Below are positions 11,126 to 22,080 of a stretch of DNA of 64,000 bases, in pieces. Location: the NCBI RefSeq assembly GCF_000340215.1, contig NW_006921551.1, positions 516,475 to 580,474 on the forward strand, given 5' to 3'. Numbering within the stretch: position 1 is the first letter of the stretch; the number at the start of each line of letters is the position of its first letter. The notes beneath the pieces are model-generated. The model was not told the DNA's origin, did not search any database, and saw only the letters and a program-made list of their open reading frames with translations. The translations under genes were made by a program, and so were the position numbers. The stretch comes from Pseudocercospora fijiensis CIRAD86 (Eukaryota; Ascomycota; Dothideomycetes; Mycosphaerellales; Mycosphaerellaceae).

Positions 11126-11715
11126 TATACCTACGAGCTACTCTTCTAGCTAGTCCGAACGGCGAACAACGGCTAGTACGCTATATACCGACGGCGATTA
11201 TAAATCCGAACGAGAAGTTTATACCGACTAGCCTAGCGACGCCGAAGAAGCGTAAGAAGACAGTTACTACTAACGTAAACGCTACCGAGTCGTCGCCGAC
11301 TCTCCCTACGAGAACTAAGGGTAAGAGTACTAAGGCTACCTAGAATGTACTAGCTGCTCCTCCTACGCCGGGTATACCCGCCTAGCCTAAGCCTAAGCCT
11401 AAGGCTCCTAAGGTACCTAAGGCAGCAACCGTACCGCTATAGTTTAGCCTAACTACGGATAAGAAGTAGGCACTATACGAGGCTATACGCAAAGCTAGAA
11501 GAGAGGCGCTTAGAATATTCCTAGTAAACGGTACGCGAGTTCCCGTCTAGGCCGATTGCGGTATATACCTTCTCGGCTTCCTAGGGTCCGGTCTAGAGAA
11601 GAATAGATATATTCTCTTATTCCTAAACTTCCCTTATTAGGATCTATACAAAGGGTTCCTTTAGGCTATATCGTAGTCGGTAGGTCGGTAGTATTAGAAT
11701 AACGGTAGATGTTAG

Positions 11716-11839
11716 GTAAGTTCCGTCCTACGCTATATGCCTAGACTAATATACTAACTGTTTTACTAGCTAGCAAACCCGCTATACCGAAGTTAGACTT
11801 TGCCGGCTAGCGAAATAGTTAGCGGTTTAGTCCTCGTAG
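11716..11839 (+). other. first intron of SNF2-B, with palindrome pair
   Basis: 5' GTAAGT at 11716, a CTAAC-type branch, 3' end TCGTAG at 11839 (TTTAG at 11830 is an alternative). Palindromes at about 11761-11778 and 11800-11817. Confidence 0.65.
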
Positions 11840-13224
11840 TTATATGTCCCTTCTAGTTAACGCTAGTATTATTATATAGAACCTGTTTAGTTTGCGCGAT
11901 AGTAACGACGACCTGCCTAAGGAGGACTAGCTACCGGGCAACTTAAATAATTTAGTCCCGACGAAGACTGTTCTCGAGTATATCTTCGCTATACCCGATA
12001 ATACTTTTACTATCGACGATCTTACGGTAGAGGATATACCTAACGATATCCGCTTCCTATATTCGAAGCCGAGACTACGCCTCGCCGTCTATTTCTTACG
12101 TATAGCCTATCTAGTACGAACAGTCGCCGAGATATACGAAGACTACGCGTACGTACTCGAAGTGCCTCCGGAGATTCCCCCCGAATACCGAAAGGTAGCT
12201 AAGAGCATTTAAGGCTAGGAGGTTAACGGAAATGTCCTCTTTCGCCTTATATTACTAGTCTAATACTAGTATACTAAGGTTCGCAAGAACAAGGAAGTAG
12301 GGGGTATAGCGTACGCATTTAAGAAGGATTTCTACGGTAGGGCTAACGCGGAGCCTATCGTATACGGAGTCCCCGGTACTACGATGTTTAATACCGTAGA
12401 GTAGGCCCGAGACTAAAAACTAGCCGACAACGAAGCTCGCTAGGCTCTAGCCTACGTCGAAACCGAATTCTTTGCTAATATAAAACGCACTATTCTCCGT
12501 TCGGCCTAAGAGTATAATAATACTATCTAATACCTCTCGGGTATACGCTATAACCTATTCGCGGGCAAGACTACTAACCTTAATACCCGCGATCTAGATA
12601 CGTAGGATTAGACTATACGCGACGAATATATTAAATGCCTCGCCGAGCGCCGTAATCTAATCTTCTTTAACGACTATACTACTATCGATCCGGCTAATAA
12701 GCGGTTTCTCTATAAAGGTTACCGCTAATATACGGAGAAGGTCTACCGTACCGTAGGTATGCCTCTACCCTAAGATACAAACGATAATCTACTATCGGCT
12801 ATATAGGACCGTATTAACCGAGAGGCCGAGTACTATACCGCCGATTCTCTAGACTACTGCGAACTTCTATAGTCCCCTACGGATACGAATACTATATTTA
12901 GCAATATGTTATATTATATAAATAGCGTGTTAGCCGTCCCTCCTATATTTGTAGATACGTACGCCGCGACGGGTATTGTAGTTACCGCGCTCCTAGACGG
13001 CGAGATTGACCCTATTAGTAAGTATAGATTCCGTATTATATTTCGCGATCTCGCCTTAAAGCTATAGTAGCCTTAGGCAATCGCGTAGATTCTCTAAATA
13101 TAGAAGTCGCCTATATAAGGCGCTATCCTCGCCGATAACGTAGGTACTAGTAAGACTATTACGGTCCTCTACGCCGTCGTCTATTAGTCCGAATATATCG
13201 AAGAATAGCGTCGTAACTACCGAG

Positions 13225-13361
13225 GTACGTTTTCTCTTTCTACGTATAGACCGTTTTGCCGGCCGGCAATCTAGTCGTCGCTTATATGCCTTTTTCTTTT
13301 TATCCGGACGGCAAAATAGTCTGCCTACTACTTATTTCTCCTCTGCTAACGTTTATTATAG
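13225..13361 (+). other. intron after motif I of SNF2-B, with palindrome pair
   Basis: 5' GTACGT at 13225, branch GCTAAC at 13345-13350, 3' TATAG at 13361. It splits the protein at the position matching the SNF2-A intron (EE.R...|A.LYRAYIES against EE.R...|AILDYAYIERG), in the same phase. Palindromes: TTTTGCCGGCCGGCAA at about 13254 and a degenerate one at about 13302-13318. Confidence 0.75.
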
Positions 13362-15019
13362 CCGCACTCTACCGCGCGTATATCGAGAGTAATATCGCGC
13401 CTCGCCCCGTTACTAATATACAAATTCCTATATCTATAGTTAACGCTACCGACTAGGCCTCGATAGACGTCGATACCCGCCTACCTACGCCGGATAAATA
13501 GGAGCTTATCGATGCCTACGTCTAGGCCTATTTAGGGTTGCCTATAGAGTCTAAGCCGGGCTAGTATATCGGTATCGATATCTAAATAGTAAAGGCCGGT
13601 AGCGAGTAGCGTACTCTACTAAAGTATATAGACGCCGACGTATATAACCTCGCATTCTTAGTAGTCTAGGCCTTCTTTAACGAGTACAATCCGGCCCTAC
13701 CGGATTATATACCTATATACGAGATTAGCCCTATTACGGCCGTTAATGCCTAGCGTAATAATTGCGCCTAATACTTTAGGCCTAGAGAGGGCTACGCGCG
13801 CTACATTAACGTTACTATATATATTAACGTTAAGCCCGATCCTAAGAATCCTACCTACTACGTTAAAGGTGCTACCGCTAAGCTAGAAGGTCTTATTACT
13901 TTCGTTAATAGGTTGCTAGTCGAAAGCCTATAGACTACTCGTACTATCCTTATTACTACTAATAATTCGTAGGTCTAGAAGACTATACAACTAGGCGTTA
14001 TATATAAGACGCGATACGGCTAGAAACTCGAGTAACTCCGCGATATCGAGGAACCCGAAGAGTCTCTCGACGACTTTGCTATACTCGATAATACCGCCGA
14101 GCGTATATACGACGCCGCTAAGGAACAGGATAAGGACGAGGCGTTCCTACTAGAGTATGTATCTAATAATATGTCTCTTCTATAGGGTACGCGCGCCGCC
14201 CGGCTATCTATCGTTATCGGCGATAAAGGCTATTACTTTAAGAATAAGTTTTCTCTATAGAGTAACTCCGTATAGATGCTACTCGACAACGAGTATACAG
14301 TCTTAGTGTTCGCGATAGCTACGCTATTCCGTAACAATATAGCCGACTTTGCTAGCCTTATACGCTATCTCTTTCGGCGTATTCGTAAGAAGTAGCTAGA
14401 TACTCGTCGCGAAGAACTTATCGGTAGCCTCGGTAGCTCGGACGTCTATAAGCGGCTATACGAGGAGTTCCGTAAGAAGTACGGTATAGACTAGACTCGC
14501 GTGCCTACTAACTAAGTGTCCTAACCTGCCCCGAATAGCAATAGTAAGAAGCAGTATAGCATTAGCGAGTAGGAACGCTACCTCTAAGTAATCGATCCCG
14601 TCGCCTAGCGGACTCTCTTACGCCCGAGCGATAAGGATAATATAGATAGGCGCTGCTCCGCCCTCGTTCCCCTACCGATAAGTATCTATATACTTCGCCG
14701 CGTTAAAGGTACCTAACTGCTTATCTAGGGCGAGACCGTAATACTCGGCTCCGAAATCCTACTATAGTAGATTATCTACGTAGAGACCTCGCCTACTTTA
14801 ACGTTAGAGGCTATATATCGCGCCGTAGTCGCTAGATTCGCTATAATCGTAGGTAACGACCGCCTTAACCGCGTCTATAATAACCCGACTACTCCTAGCT
14901 AGAAGCGCTCCTACCCTACCGTATTCTGCCGATTATTAGTACTTAGCGCCTCCTCGGGTATATTTAGCTAGCTCCTCGAGTATAATATCGACTCTTCTAC
15001 GCCGTATATTAACTTACTA

Positions 15020-15145
15020 TAAGTCTACCGTCTCTAACCGTTTTGCCGGCCGGCAAACTATTATACGACGTCGACGGTTTTACCGGTCGGCGAAATAGTC
15101 GACGATTACTCTACTTTAACTATGCTCTTACTAACTACCGTTTAG
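15020..15145 (+). other. intron in SNF2-B between the two helicase lobes, with palindrome pair
   Basis: The branch-like TTACTAAC near 15128-15135 and 3' TTTAG at 15145 are clear; the 5' site near 15015-15020 is not. Palindromes are at about 15044-15059 (TTTTGCCGGCCGGCAAA) and 15079-15099. The frame resumes with NSVST.DFF.TYTKGN. Copy 2, at about 46976-47102, has an extra A next to the first palindrome. Confidence 0.55.
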
Positions 15146-17568
15146 GTCTTAGAACTCCGTATCTACCTAGGACTTCTTCTAGACCTATACTAAGGGAAAT
15201 GTTAATAACCCTAGTATTAGGGCGCGCCTAGATCGCCTTAAGTACCTAATTTAAGAGTTACCTAAGCTCTACGCTTCGCTATAGCTCCTCTACTAATATA
15301 TTATCCTCGCCGACGAGAAGATAATCTTTTAGGTTAACGAGCCGCTAAATTATAAGGCTGTCGAGCTCCTTCTCGACCTGTATATAATCGATTATATCTC
15401 TATTTACGCCGGGATAACCTAAGCCGAGCGTAGCTCTACCGAGGATAACTATAACTATAATCCTAAGGTTAAGGTTATTATCCTCTCGTCTCGTACTAGA
15501 TCCGAGGCGGCTAATCTATAGTATAGCGGATACGTCTAACTCGTCTTAGACATCGTCGGCTTTACCTAGAAGGCTTAGTAGACGGGTCGCTCCTTTCGCG
15601 TTAGGTAGACTTACCCGGTTATCGTATACGACCTTAGCTTAGACGATATAATCGACTATATACTATAGTACGATTACTATACTCGATTCTTTAACTAGCT
15701 TATAGTAACCGTTACCCCCGACCTAGACGTAGTTTAAGAGGAAGTATATCGTCTATTAACTACTATAATCGTAGCCGACCCTACTACCTAGTAAGACGAA
15801 GATACGTTTACCGTAGAGGCGGCTTATCGCGTAAAGTAGAGTATAGCGGATATCTATATACGAACTATATACGGCATTCGATCTAGTCGCCGCGACCCTA
15901 TATAGAAGGAGCATCGCACGCCGGTAATAAAATACGTCCTCCCTATCGAGGTAATCTAGCGCCTATCTTACGGCAGACTTAAGGCTAAGTAGACGGCTTA
16001 TGCCCTCGATACTATAATAGCCGTCCCGACTCCTACTCCCGACTATCCTACGCGAGATCTAGATAATCGCGACGACCCTAATATTAAAGCTAAGCCCGAG
16101 ATTGCGCCTCTTAACTTTCGCGCCTAGTTATACGTATACCGTATAGATTAGGTCGAGTTTATCTCCCTCGAGATAATATATCGATATCTTTACGATATAT
16201 CTCGCTAGGCTATCGACACTAGCGACTATAATCTAGATATTATCCTATATTAGTATAGTAAGTATCGTCGTCGTATCGCCGACTACTTTGCTACCTAGTA
16301 AAATAGTTAGCGTTTCGGTATTTATACAATTGCTAATTCCCCTTATAGTATACCTCGAAGACGTTATAGCGCGAAACTACTAGCGCTACTCTACGCTATT
16401 TAGGCAGGCAGTAGCTAAGCTTAAGATCCTATTAAACGGCCGGACTAAATTCGAATATCTTATATTCCTAGCCCCCGTCGAGCCTAAGATAGCCGATCCT
16501 AACGATCCTAATTCTATCCCGGTTGTTAGCCCTAATAATTAGTTCGGCGACCTTATATACGACTCCGAGTAAGACTATACTATCCTACTCGGAGAAATCT
16601 AATAGCCGGTAACAATAATCGACGATAGCGAATCTAACTATAGCTTCGACGACGGCTAATCCGATTACGCTAACGACCCGACTAGTCCGGCTAATACGGA
16701 TATTAATCGACCTAATAGTAAGGCTAATACTCCCTATCTATCGGACGGTAAGGTGCCCGCTTAGCCCCTACCTAAGGCTCGATCTAAGGGTAAGAGGAGA
16801 CTCTACGTTAAAGGCCTAAAGTTTCCGCTATCTACTACTATCGTTACTAAGGATAGCGACGATAGTAACGATAACGGTAATAACGACGAAGCTATTATAC
16901 GCTATATCGATAGAGCTCGATAGAAGCAAGCTTAATAGAAGCGACTATTGTCCGCTCCTACCGGTACCGAGGACGTCGATAACGACGACGAGTTAGCTAT
17001 AGACCGGCGCTCGAGTTCTAGACTATCTTCCGCCCCCGACTATCCGTAAGATCTAGACTTGCCTCTAGGCGGTATTGCTAGCCCTTAGACGGATATCTAG
17101 TCTCTAACTCGGCCTCGTAAGCGTAAGTTTAGCCTTAGCTATAATTTATCGGGCGAGCGTTATAGCGCGAAGCGTACCCGATATATACTAAAGCGCCTAC
17201 AATCGTACGCCTAGCTATCGGCTTCCTCTACTACCGCTAGCCGGCTATTAATAGAGGATAAGCGCGCTGCCCTATACCTAAAGATTAACGACGCCCTCGG
17301 TATACTCCGCTCGTATAAACTTAGTAACGCCAGTACGGCTATCGGTCTTGTATTCGAAGCTAAGACTAGGATGGTGGACGGGATCGATTAGCTAAACACC
17401 TATCTTCTCGGCGGTCTAGTTGCTAGGCTATAGGATCGATAGGCTCCGCTTCGTAAGATGCCGGATACGGAGGGCAAGATCGACGCTATATTAGTATTAA
17501 TCTAGGCGCACTTAGATGCGGTCTCCGCGACTATAGGCGAGGCCGATAGGCAATAGTATTATAGTTAA

Positions 17569-18938
17569 CGATTAGTATAGATACTCTTAAGCGGCATCGA
17601 GGATAGATATAGATTAACGAGGTTAGTCGATAGAGGGGACAGACGTACTACTATATACCTATTTCGAGCATCGGAAGGATACATATAAAATACGTACTAA
17701 TTAATCTAGTGCCAATTATTATCCTATGTATTAAATCGCCTAGCAGGAGATAGTACTTTAGGGTTCCTAGTCGGCGAAATAGTCTATAGGCAATATAATA
17801 ACGTTAAGTAGGTCTTCGCCGTCGATATATCCTTATATAATTAAACGTTAGGTATAGTAGGTAGCATTGAATGCGCACTGCTAACGATATATATCGTAGG
17901 ACGTTAATAACTATTTTCCCGGCTAGCAAAATAGTCTGCTCGTAGCTTAATAATTTCTATAAACAGTACTAAAAGCGCCCTACTTACGATATAAAAGCCT
18001 CGATAGTTAATTTCCCGGCTAGTAGGATAGTCTGCTCGTAGCTAGATGATTTGTATAAATAGTACTAACTGCGCCCTGCCGCCGATCCGAGCCTTAATAG
18101 CTAACTTCCTAGCTAGCGAAATAGTCTGCTCGTAGCTTAATAATTTCTACGGATAGCACCGAAACGCCCTACCTACGATATAAGAGCATCGATAATTAAC
18201 TTCCCGGCTAGTAGAACAGTCTGCTCGTAGCTTAATAGATTCTATAAGTAGCACTACAAGTGCCCTAGGGTTTCCCGGTCGGCGCGATAATATACGGGTA
18301 GCGTAAGGACACTAGCCGGGGCTTAGTCGTCGGTACGTCCTCGGGGATAAAATAATAGTTATCTTAACTAGCGTTAAAGATGCCCTACTAGCGACATACA
18401 TCGTAATAACGTTGAATACTATTTTCCCGACTAGCAAAATGGTCTGCTTATAGCTTAATGGTTTCTAGACAACCCTAATAGCGCCCTATTTGCGCTAGAC
18501 TAGCCCTAGTAATTAACTTTGCAGCTCTTACTCTACCTATTTATGTTTTCGTATATATCTTGCTATCGCTATATTATACGCGATCAATAGCTACGTCTCG
18601 TCTCGTATATATAGACTAGCTAGGTTATAGACAATTTATACATTTTACTTTATATAGGGTATCGTAATATGAAATTGTATATAGTATATAGCGTCTTAGT
18701 AGATACTAACTAACTAAACTATAAAGCTGTCCTAATATAGAGTACTAATAGATTGTAGTATTAAAGTTAGAGGGTTATCGACGAGATTCGAGTAATGTAT
18801 CGTAGGCGATAGCGGTTTATATAAAAGCTAGAAAAAAAACATAGTTACTAATTAATAGCACTAGATCCGAATACGTACGGGCGCGAGAGCGATTACTCGA
18901 GATATATATATTAAAACAAAAGGAGTTAATATCGCGCT
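17569..18938. other. intergenic, SNF2-B to unknown gene 3
   Basis: No gene is recognised. It contains the 95-bp palindrome-cored repeats (17905-18480) and A/T-rich sequence with a short A run near 18832-18840. Confidence 0.5.
17905..18480. repeat. 95-bp tandem repeats built on the palindrome
   Basis: Units start with a palindrome form (TTCCCGGCTAGCAAAATAG), then TCTGCTCGTAGCTTAATA, then a GCGCCCTA box. Starts are near 17916, 18012, 18106 and 18201 (spacing 94-96), with a diverged unit near 18274 and another good one near 18424. Confidence 0.75.
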
Positions 18939-20603
18939 CGATGTCTTAGCTATATAGCGACATTCTTTGTACTTACTATAACTACGATACTGCTATTACT
19001 CTTACCGGAGCTCCTCGATATAGTTTTTTAGTAGGTAGCAAGCGAAACACTATCCGAGCGACGAGTAATACGTTACGACGCGAACGACTCCTATAATCGA
19101 CGCCTACTATTTTCTACGTATCGATACTAGCGCCGATCGTACTTAGGCGTCTATAGGGCGTTGTATACCGCTACTCTATACGCGTAGCCGAGGGATCTTA
19201 TCGTCCTTACGGTATAGTATAAAGATCCGATCTTTATACCGGTCGTCTTCGTACCTATAATTATAGACGATACCTACGTAATCGAACAATAGTAATTCGC
19301 TCGACTAGACTCTATCCTAGCGGATATATATATACGGGTAGATAGAGAAAATGAAAGAGATAATAGCAGTAGTAACGTATACTATATAGAGTCTAATACT
19401 ATCCGAGTCCTATTACCGCTAGCTAGCTATACGGTATATATAAGGCGCCTAGCCGCGCTATAGGTAGTAAAGGGGCCGTTCGATAATAGCTAGGAAGAGC
19501 TAGCGATATAGGGTTATATTCTAGACTACGTTGTATTGCCGACGTATAACGTATAGGTTAGATACCGTACTAAAGTTAAGGCCGAATAGTAACGGATAAT
19601 CGACGAGACATTGTACGAACTGCGTTATTACGTTAACCGTTTTCGCCTATTCGGGGCGCTCCGCGACTTGGATAATTCGGTACTAAGGCCGATCCGCGTA
19701 GGTAGTACGTTAGTAGATAACCCGGTTGAGTAGTTAGTACGAAGCCTCGCCTTCCTTCGTAATTAGGCTAAAACTATCGACTCTCTATAGCTAAAGGACG
19801 GCGGAGTAGCGTTAAATATACTTAGCTAGGACGATAGTAACTAGCCGTACTAGACGTTCGGCTTCGATTAGGAGCCCGCGAGGCAGCATTTAGCGTTAGC
19901 TAAGGTCGCTATAGTATTCGGTGGGTTACTAGAGTACTAGGATAAAGATAACCTAGTAGACTAATACCGACTATAGTAAGGGCAGATTACGTTTATAGCG
20001 TTATTTAACGCTATAGCTCTAGCAATGCGCCCGCCTTACCTATCCGTAACCTACTAGCCGACGGCCTAGACTAGACGGGCTAAGTGCCGTACTTCGGTCT
20101 GCCTATATTATACGAGACGGTAGTTCTCTAAACTATTTAAGGACGTTGTCTAGCAACCGTAGTAGGGGTTAGATATATCGACGTAGAAGGGTATATTGCG
20201 AGTATTCCTTATTATATATCGCTAGAGAAGCTAGTATACGAGTCGATATATAGTCGAGGAGCTGCTCGATGCCCTAATAGTACTAGACGCCGATACCGAA
20301 CCTTCCTACGACTAGAATATAATCGCTAGTATAGCAGCGGATATAGAAGCGTATACTCTCTCCGATACGGAGTTTAGTAGATATAATCTAGCGGATAAGA
20401 TGCTAGTACGGCTCTCGGTATATATATTACCTATTATTCTAGTATCGACTAAAGGACGAGATAATAAGGGAAGGTAGGCGGTATTGCGGCACCTATTATT
20501 AGGTTCTAATTATACGCGCTTTAACCTACGTACTAGCGACTTTAATATACGAAGCGAAGCGGTCTAGTATAGGTTACGGTGCTTATAGCACAACAGAGTA
20601 TAG
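18939..20603 (+). pseudogene. unknown gene 3 (RIP-decayed, about 550 codons)
   Basis: The product is not recognised. One frame runs from about 18939 to a stop at 20601-20603 with only TAG/TAA breaks. Near the start it encodes a hydrophobic stretch (FFVLTITTILLLLLPELL), which could be a membrane segment or a spurious upstream reading. Later come DPIFIPVVFVPIIIDDTYV, RFRLFGALRDLDNSVLRPIR, a KCRTSVCLYYTRR segment with two Cys and two former His or Tyr, and EELLDALIVLDADTEP. No named family fits with confidence. It lies between the 95-bp repeats and the 48-bp minisatellite. An ATG at 18941 is in another frame, so the true start is open. No shared promoter module precedes it. Confidence 0.45.
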
Positions 20604-20734
20604 GTATATGTATATTAGTAGTCGGACGTATAAAGGTTAGTTACTATAGATATATAATAATGTTTATATAATCCTATATAAAGTAGTTTGTATACCGTTG
20701 CAGCCTAGATATTTTACTATTAGTTGAAGAGGTT

Positions 20735-21510
20735 AGTATACGACATAATAGCTTATAGATTTTGTTGTCTAGCAAAGAGGTCGGTATACAAGATAGCTAC
20801 CTATAAATTTTGCCGTCTAGCAAACCGGTCGGCATACAAGATAGTAGCGCGTAGATTTTGCTATCTAGTAAAGAGGTCGGTATATAAGATAGCTACCTAT
20901 AGATTTTGCCGTCTAGCAAACGGGTCGGTATATAAGATAGTAGCGCGTAGATTTTGCTATCTAGTAGAGAGGTCGGCATACAAGATAGCTGCCTATAGAT
21001 TTTGCCGTCTAGCAAACGGGTCGGTATACAAAATAGTAGCGCATAGGTTTTGCTATCTAGTAAAGAGGTCGGCATGCAAGATAGTAGCGTATAGGTTTTG
21101 CTATCCGACAAAGAGGTTATTATATAAGATAGTAGCGTATAGATTTTGCCGTCTAGTAAACGGGTCGGTATATAAAATAGTAGCACATTCAATTTACCGT
21201 CTAGCAAACGGGTTAGCGTATAATATAATACTACTTTCAATTCGCCGTCTAGTAAACGGGTCGATATATAAGATAGCAGCGTATAGATTTTGCTATCTAG
21301 TAAATAGGTCGATATACGATACGCTATCTCGGATGTTTTACCGTCTAGTAGATAGGCTAGTATATAAGATAACAACCTATAGATTTGCTATATAGCAAAA
21401 TAGTCGTCGTATAAGATAACAGCCTATAGGTTTCGCTATATAGCGAATAGGTTAGTATATACGATAGTCGCCTAAGGGTTTAACCGTCTAGTAAATAGGT
21501 AAGTATATAT
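20735..21510 (+). repeat. 48-bp minisatellite, about 16 units
   Basis: Tandem 48-bp units with the core TTTTGCCGTCTAGCAAA, then CGGGTCGGTATA, AAGATAG and a variable TAGC/CTACC ending. Because 48 is a multiple of three, some frames stay open across it on both strands and mimic repetitive proteins. The core is an imperfect form of the dispersed palindrome. Confidence 0.9.
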
Positions 21511-22080
21511 AATAGGGACCTATAAGGCGAGTTAGGATTATCGGAAGCAGAGAAGCATTAGAGAGAACTATAAGGGCAAGAGTAATAAGGGAGTAAAATA
21601 TAGCAAACTATTGTAGAGTAAACTATACGGGAGTGAGATATTATAGAGTGAACTAGATCCTAGAGCTAAACATTCTAGTGTTACAATGTTCGAGTATATA
21701 GCGTAGGCGCGGCCGTGCGTCCTCTAAACACTAAACAGGGACATTAGAATGTTTGCACTAAAACGTTTGCTTTCTATTAGTAGACCTCGCCTACGGCCGT
21801 AGAATTCGCCCGTAGCCGTTTCTTCTCGTTGCCCCTAAGAGTCGGTTATATGCCTACGTATTGTTTATATACGACTCCCTTTACGTCGCTCCTACGCAAA
21901 GTTTAAACAATCTACCTTCGCGTCCTAAGTCTCGCTAATCTATCCTAGCGTAAATATAGCTACTAGACAATCTATTCTTTTTATTAGCAGCTTATTACTT
22001 TATACTATTACCTTACTGTTATAGCAGATTACTAGCCCCTTTATTATATATAAGTATAGGTTTCTTCTTTATAAGTACAA
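21511..22080. other. intergenic before unknown gene 4; RIP-poor island
   Basis: No gene is recognised. The part around 21660-21770 keeps more CA and TG than its surroundings and holds an inverted repeat, AAACATTCTA at 21668-21677 and TAGAATGTTT at 21745-21754, around a GC-rich GGCGCGGCCGTGCGTCC. It may be a regulatory region or the trace of a small inserted element. Confidence 0.5.

Larger units (their letters stand above)
11149..17568 (+). pseudogene. SNF2-like helicase B (RIP-decayed)
   Basis: Decayed SNF2-family DNA-dependent ATPase, longer than SNF2-A. The N-terminus is Lys/Pro-rich with a nuclear localisation signal PKKRKK (11242-11259) and a PKPKPKAPKVPK stretch. Motif I ILADNVGTSKT is at 13119-13157. 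Motif II reads LSIVIGDKGYYFKN, with the D at 14222; canonical is D-E-G-H, and GAA to AAA and CAT to TAT are RIP transitions. The helicase C lobe carries IILADEKIIFW and motif VI TGRSFRVR.TYPVIVYDL (15576-15630). A long acidic, Asn/Ser-rich tail (DSDDSNDNGNNDE) with a second basic motif RPRKRK ends at TAA 17566-17568. Introns with palindrome pairs are at 11716, 13225 and about 15020. The start is approximate. Promoter module 4 is upstream. Confidence 0.8.

Noticed and set aside
11389..11424. CCTAAG-type repeats resembling telomere DNA
   Set aside because: The run is short, is not CCCTAA, and is in frame with SNF2-B as a Pro-Lys tract.
20724..21395. A 223-codon open frame with 16-residue repeats (and reverse-strand frames at 20893-21375 and 52994-53380)
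   Set aside because: The frames come from the 48-bp minisatellite, whose period is a multiple of three. They exist on both strands and differ between copies, so they are not a gene.
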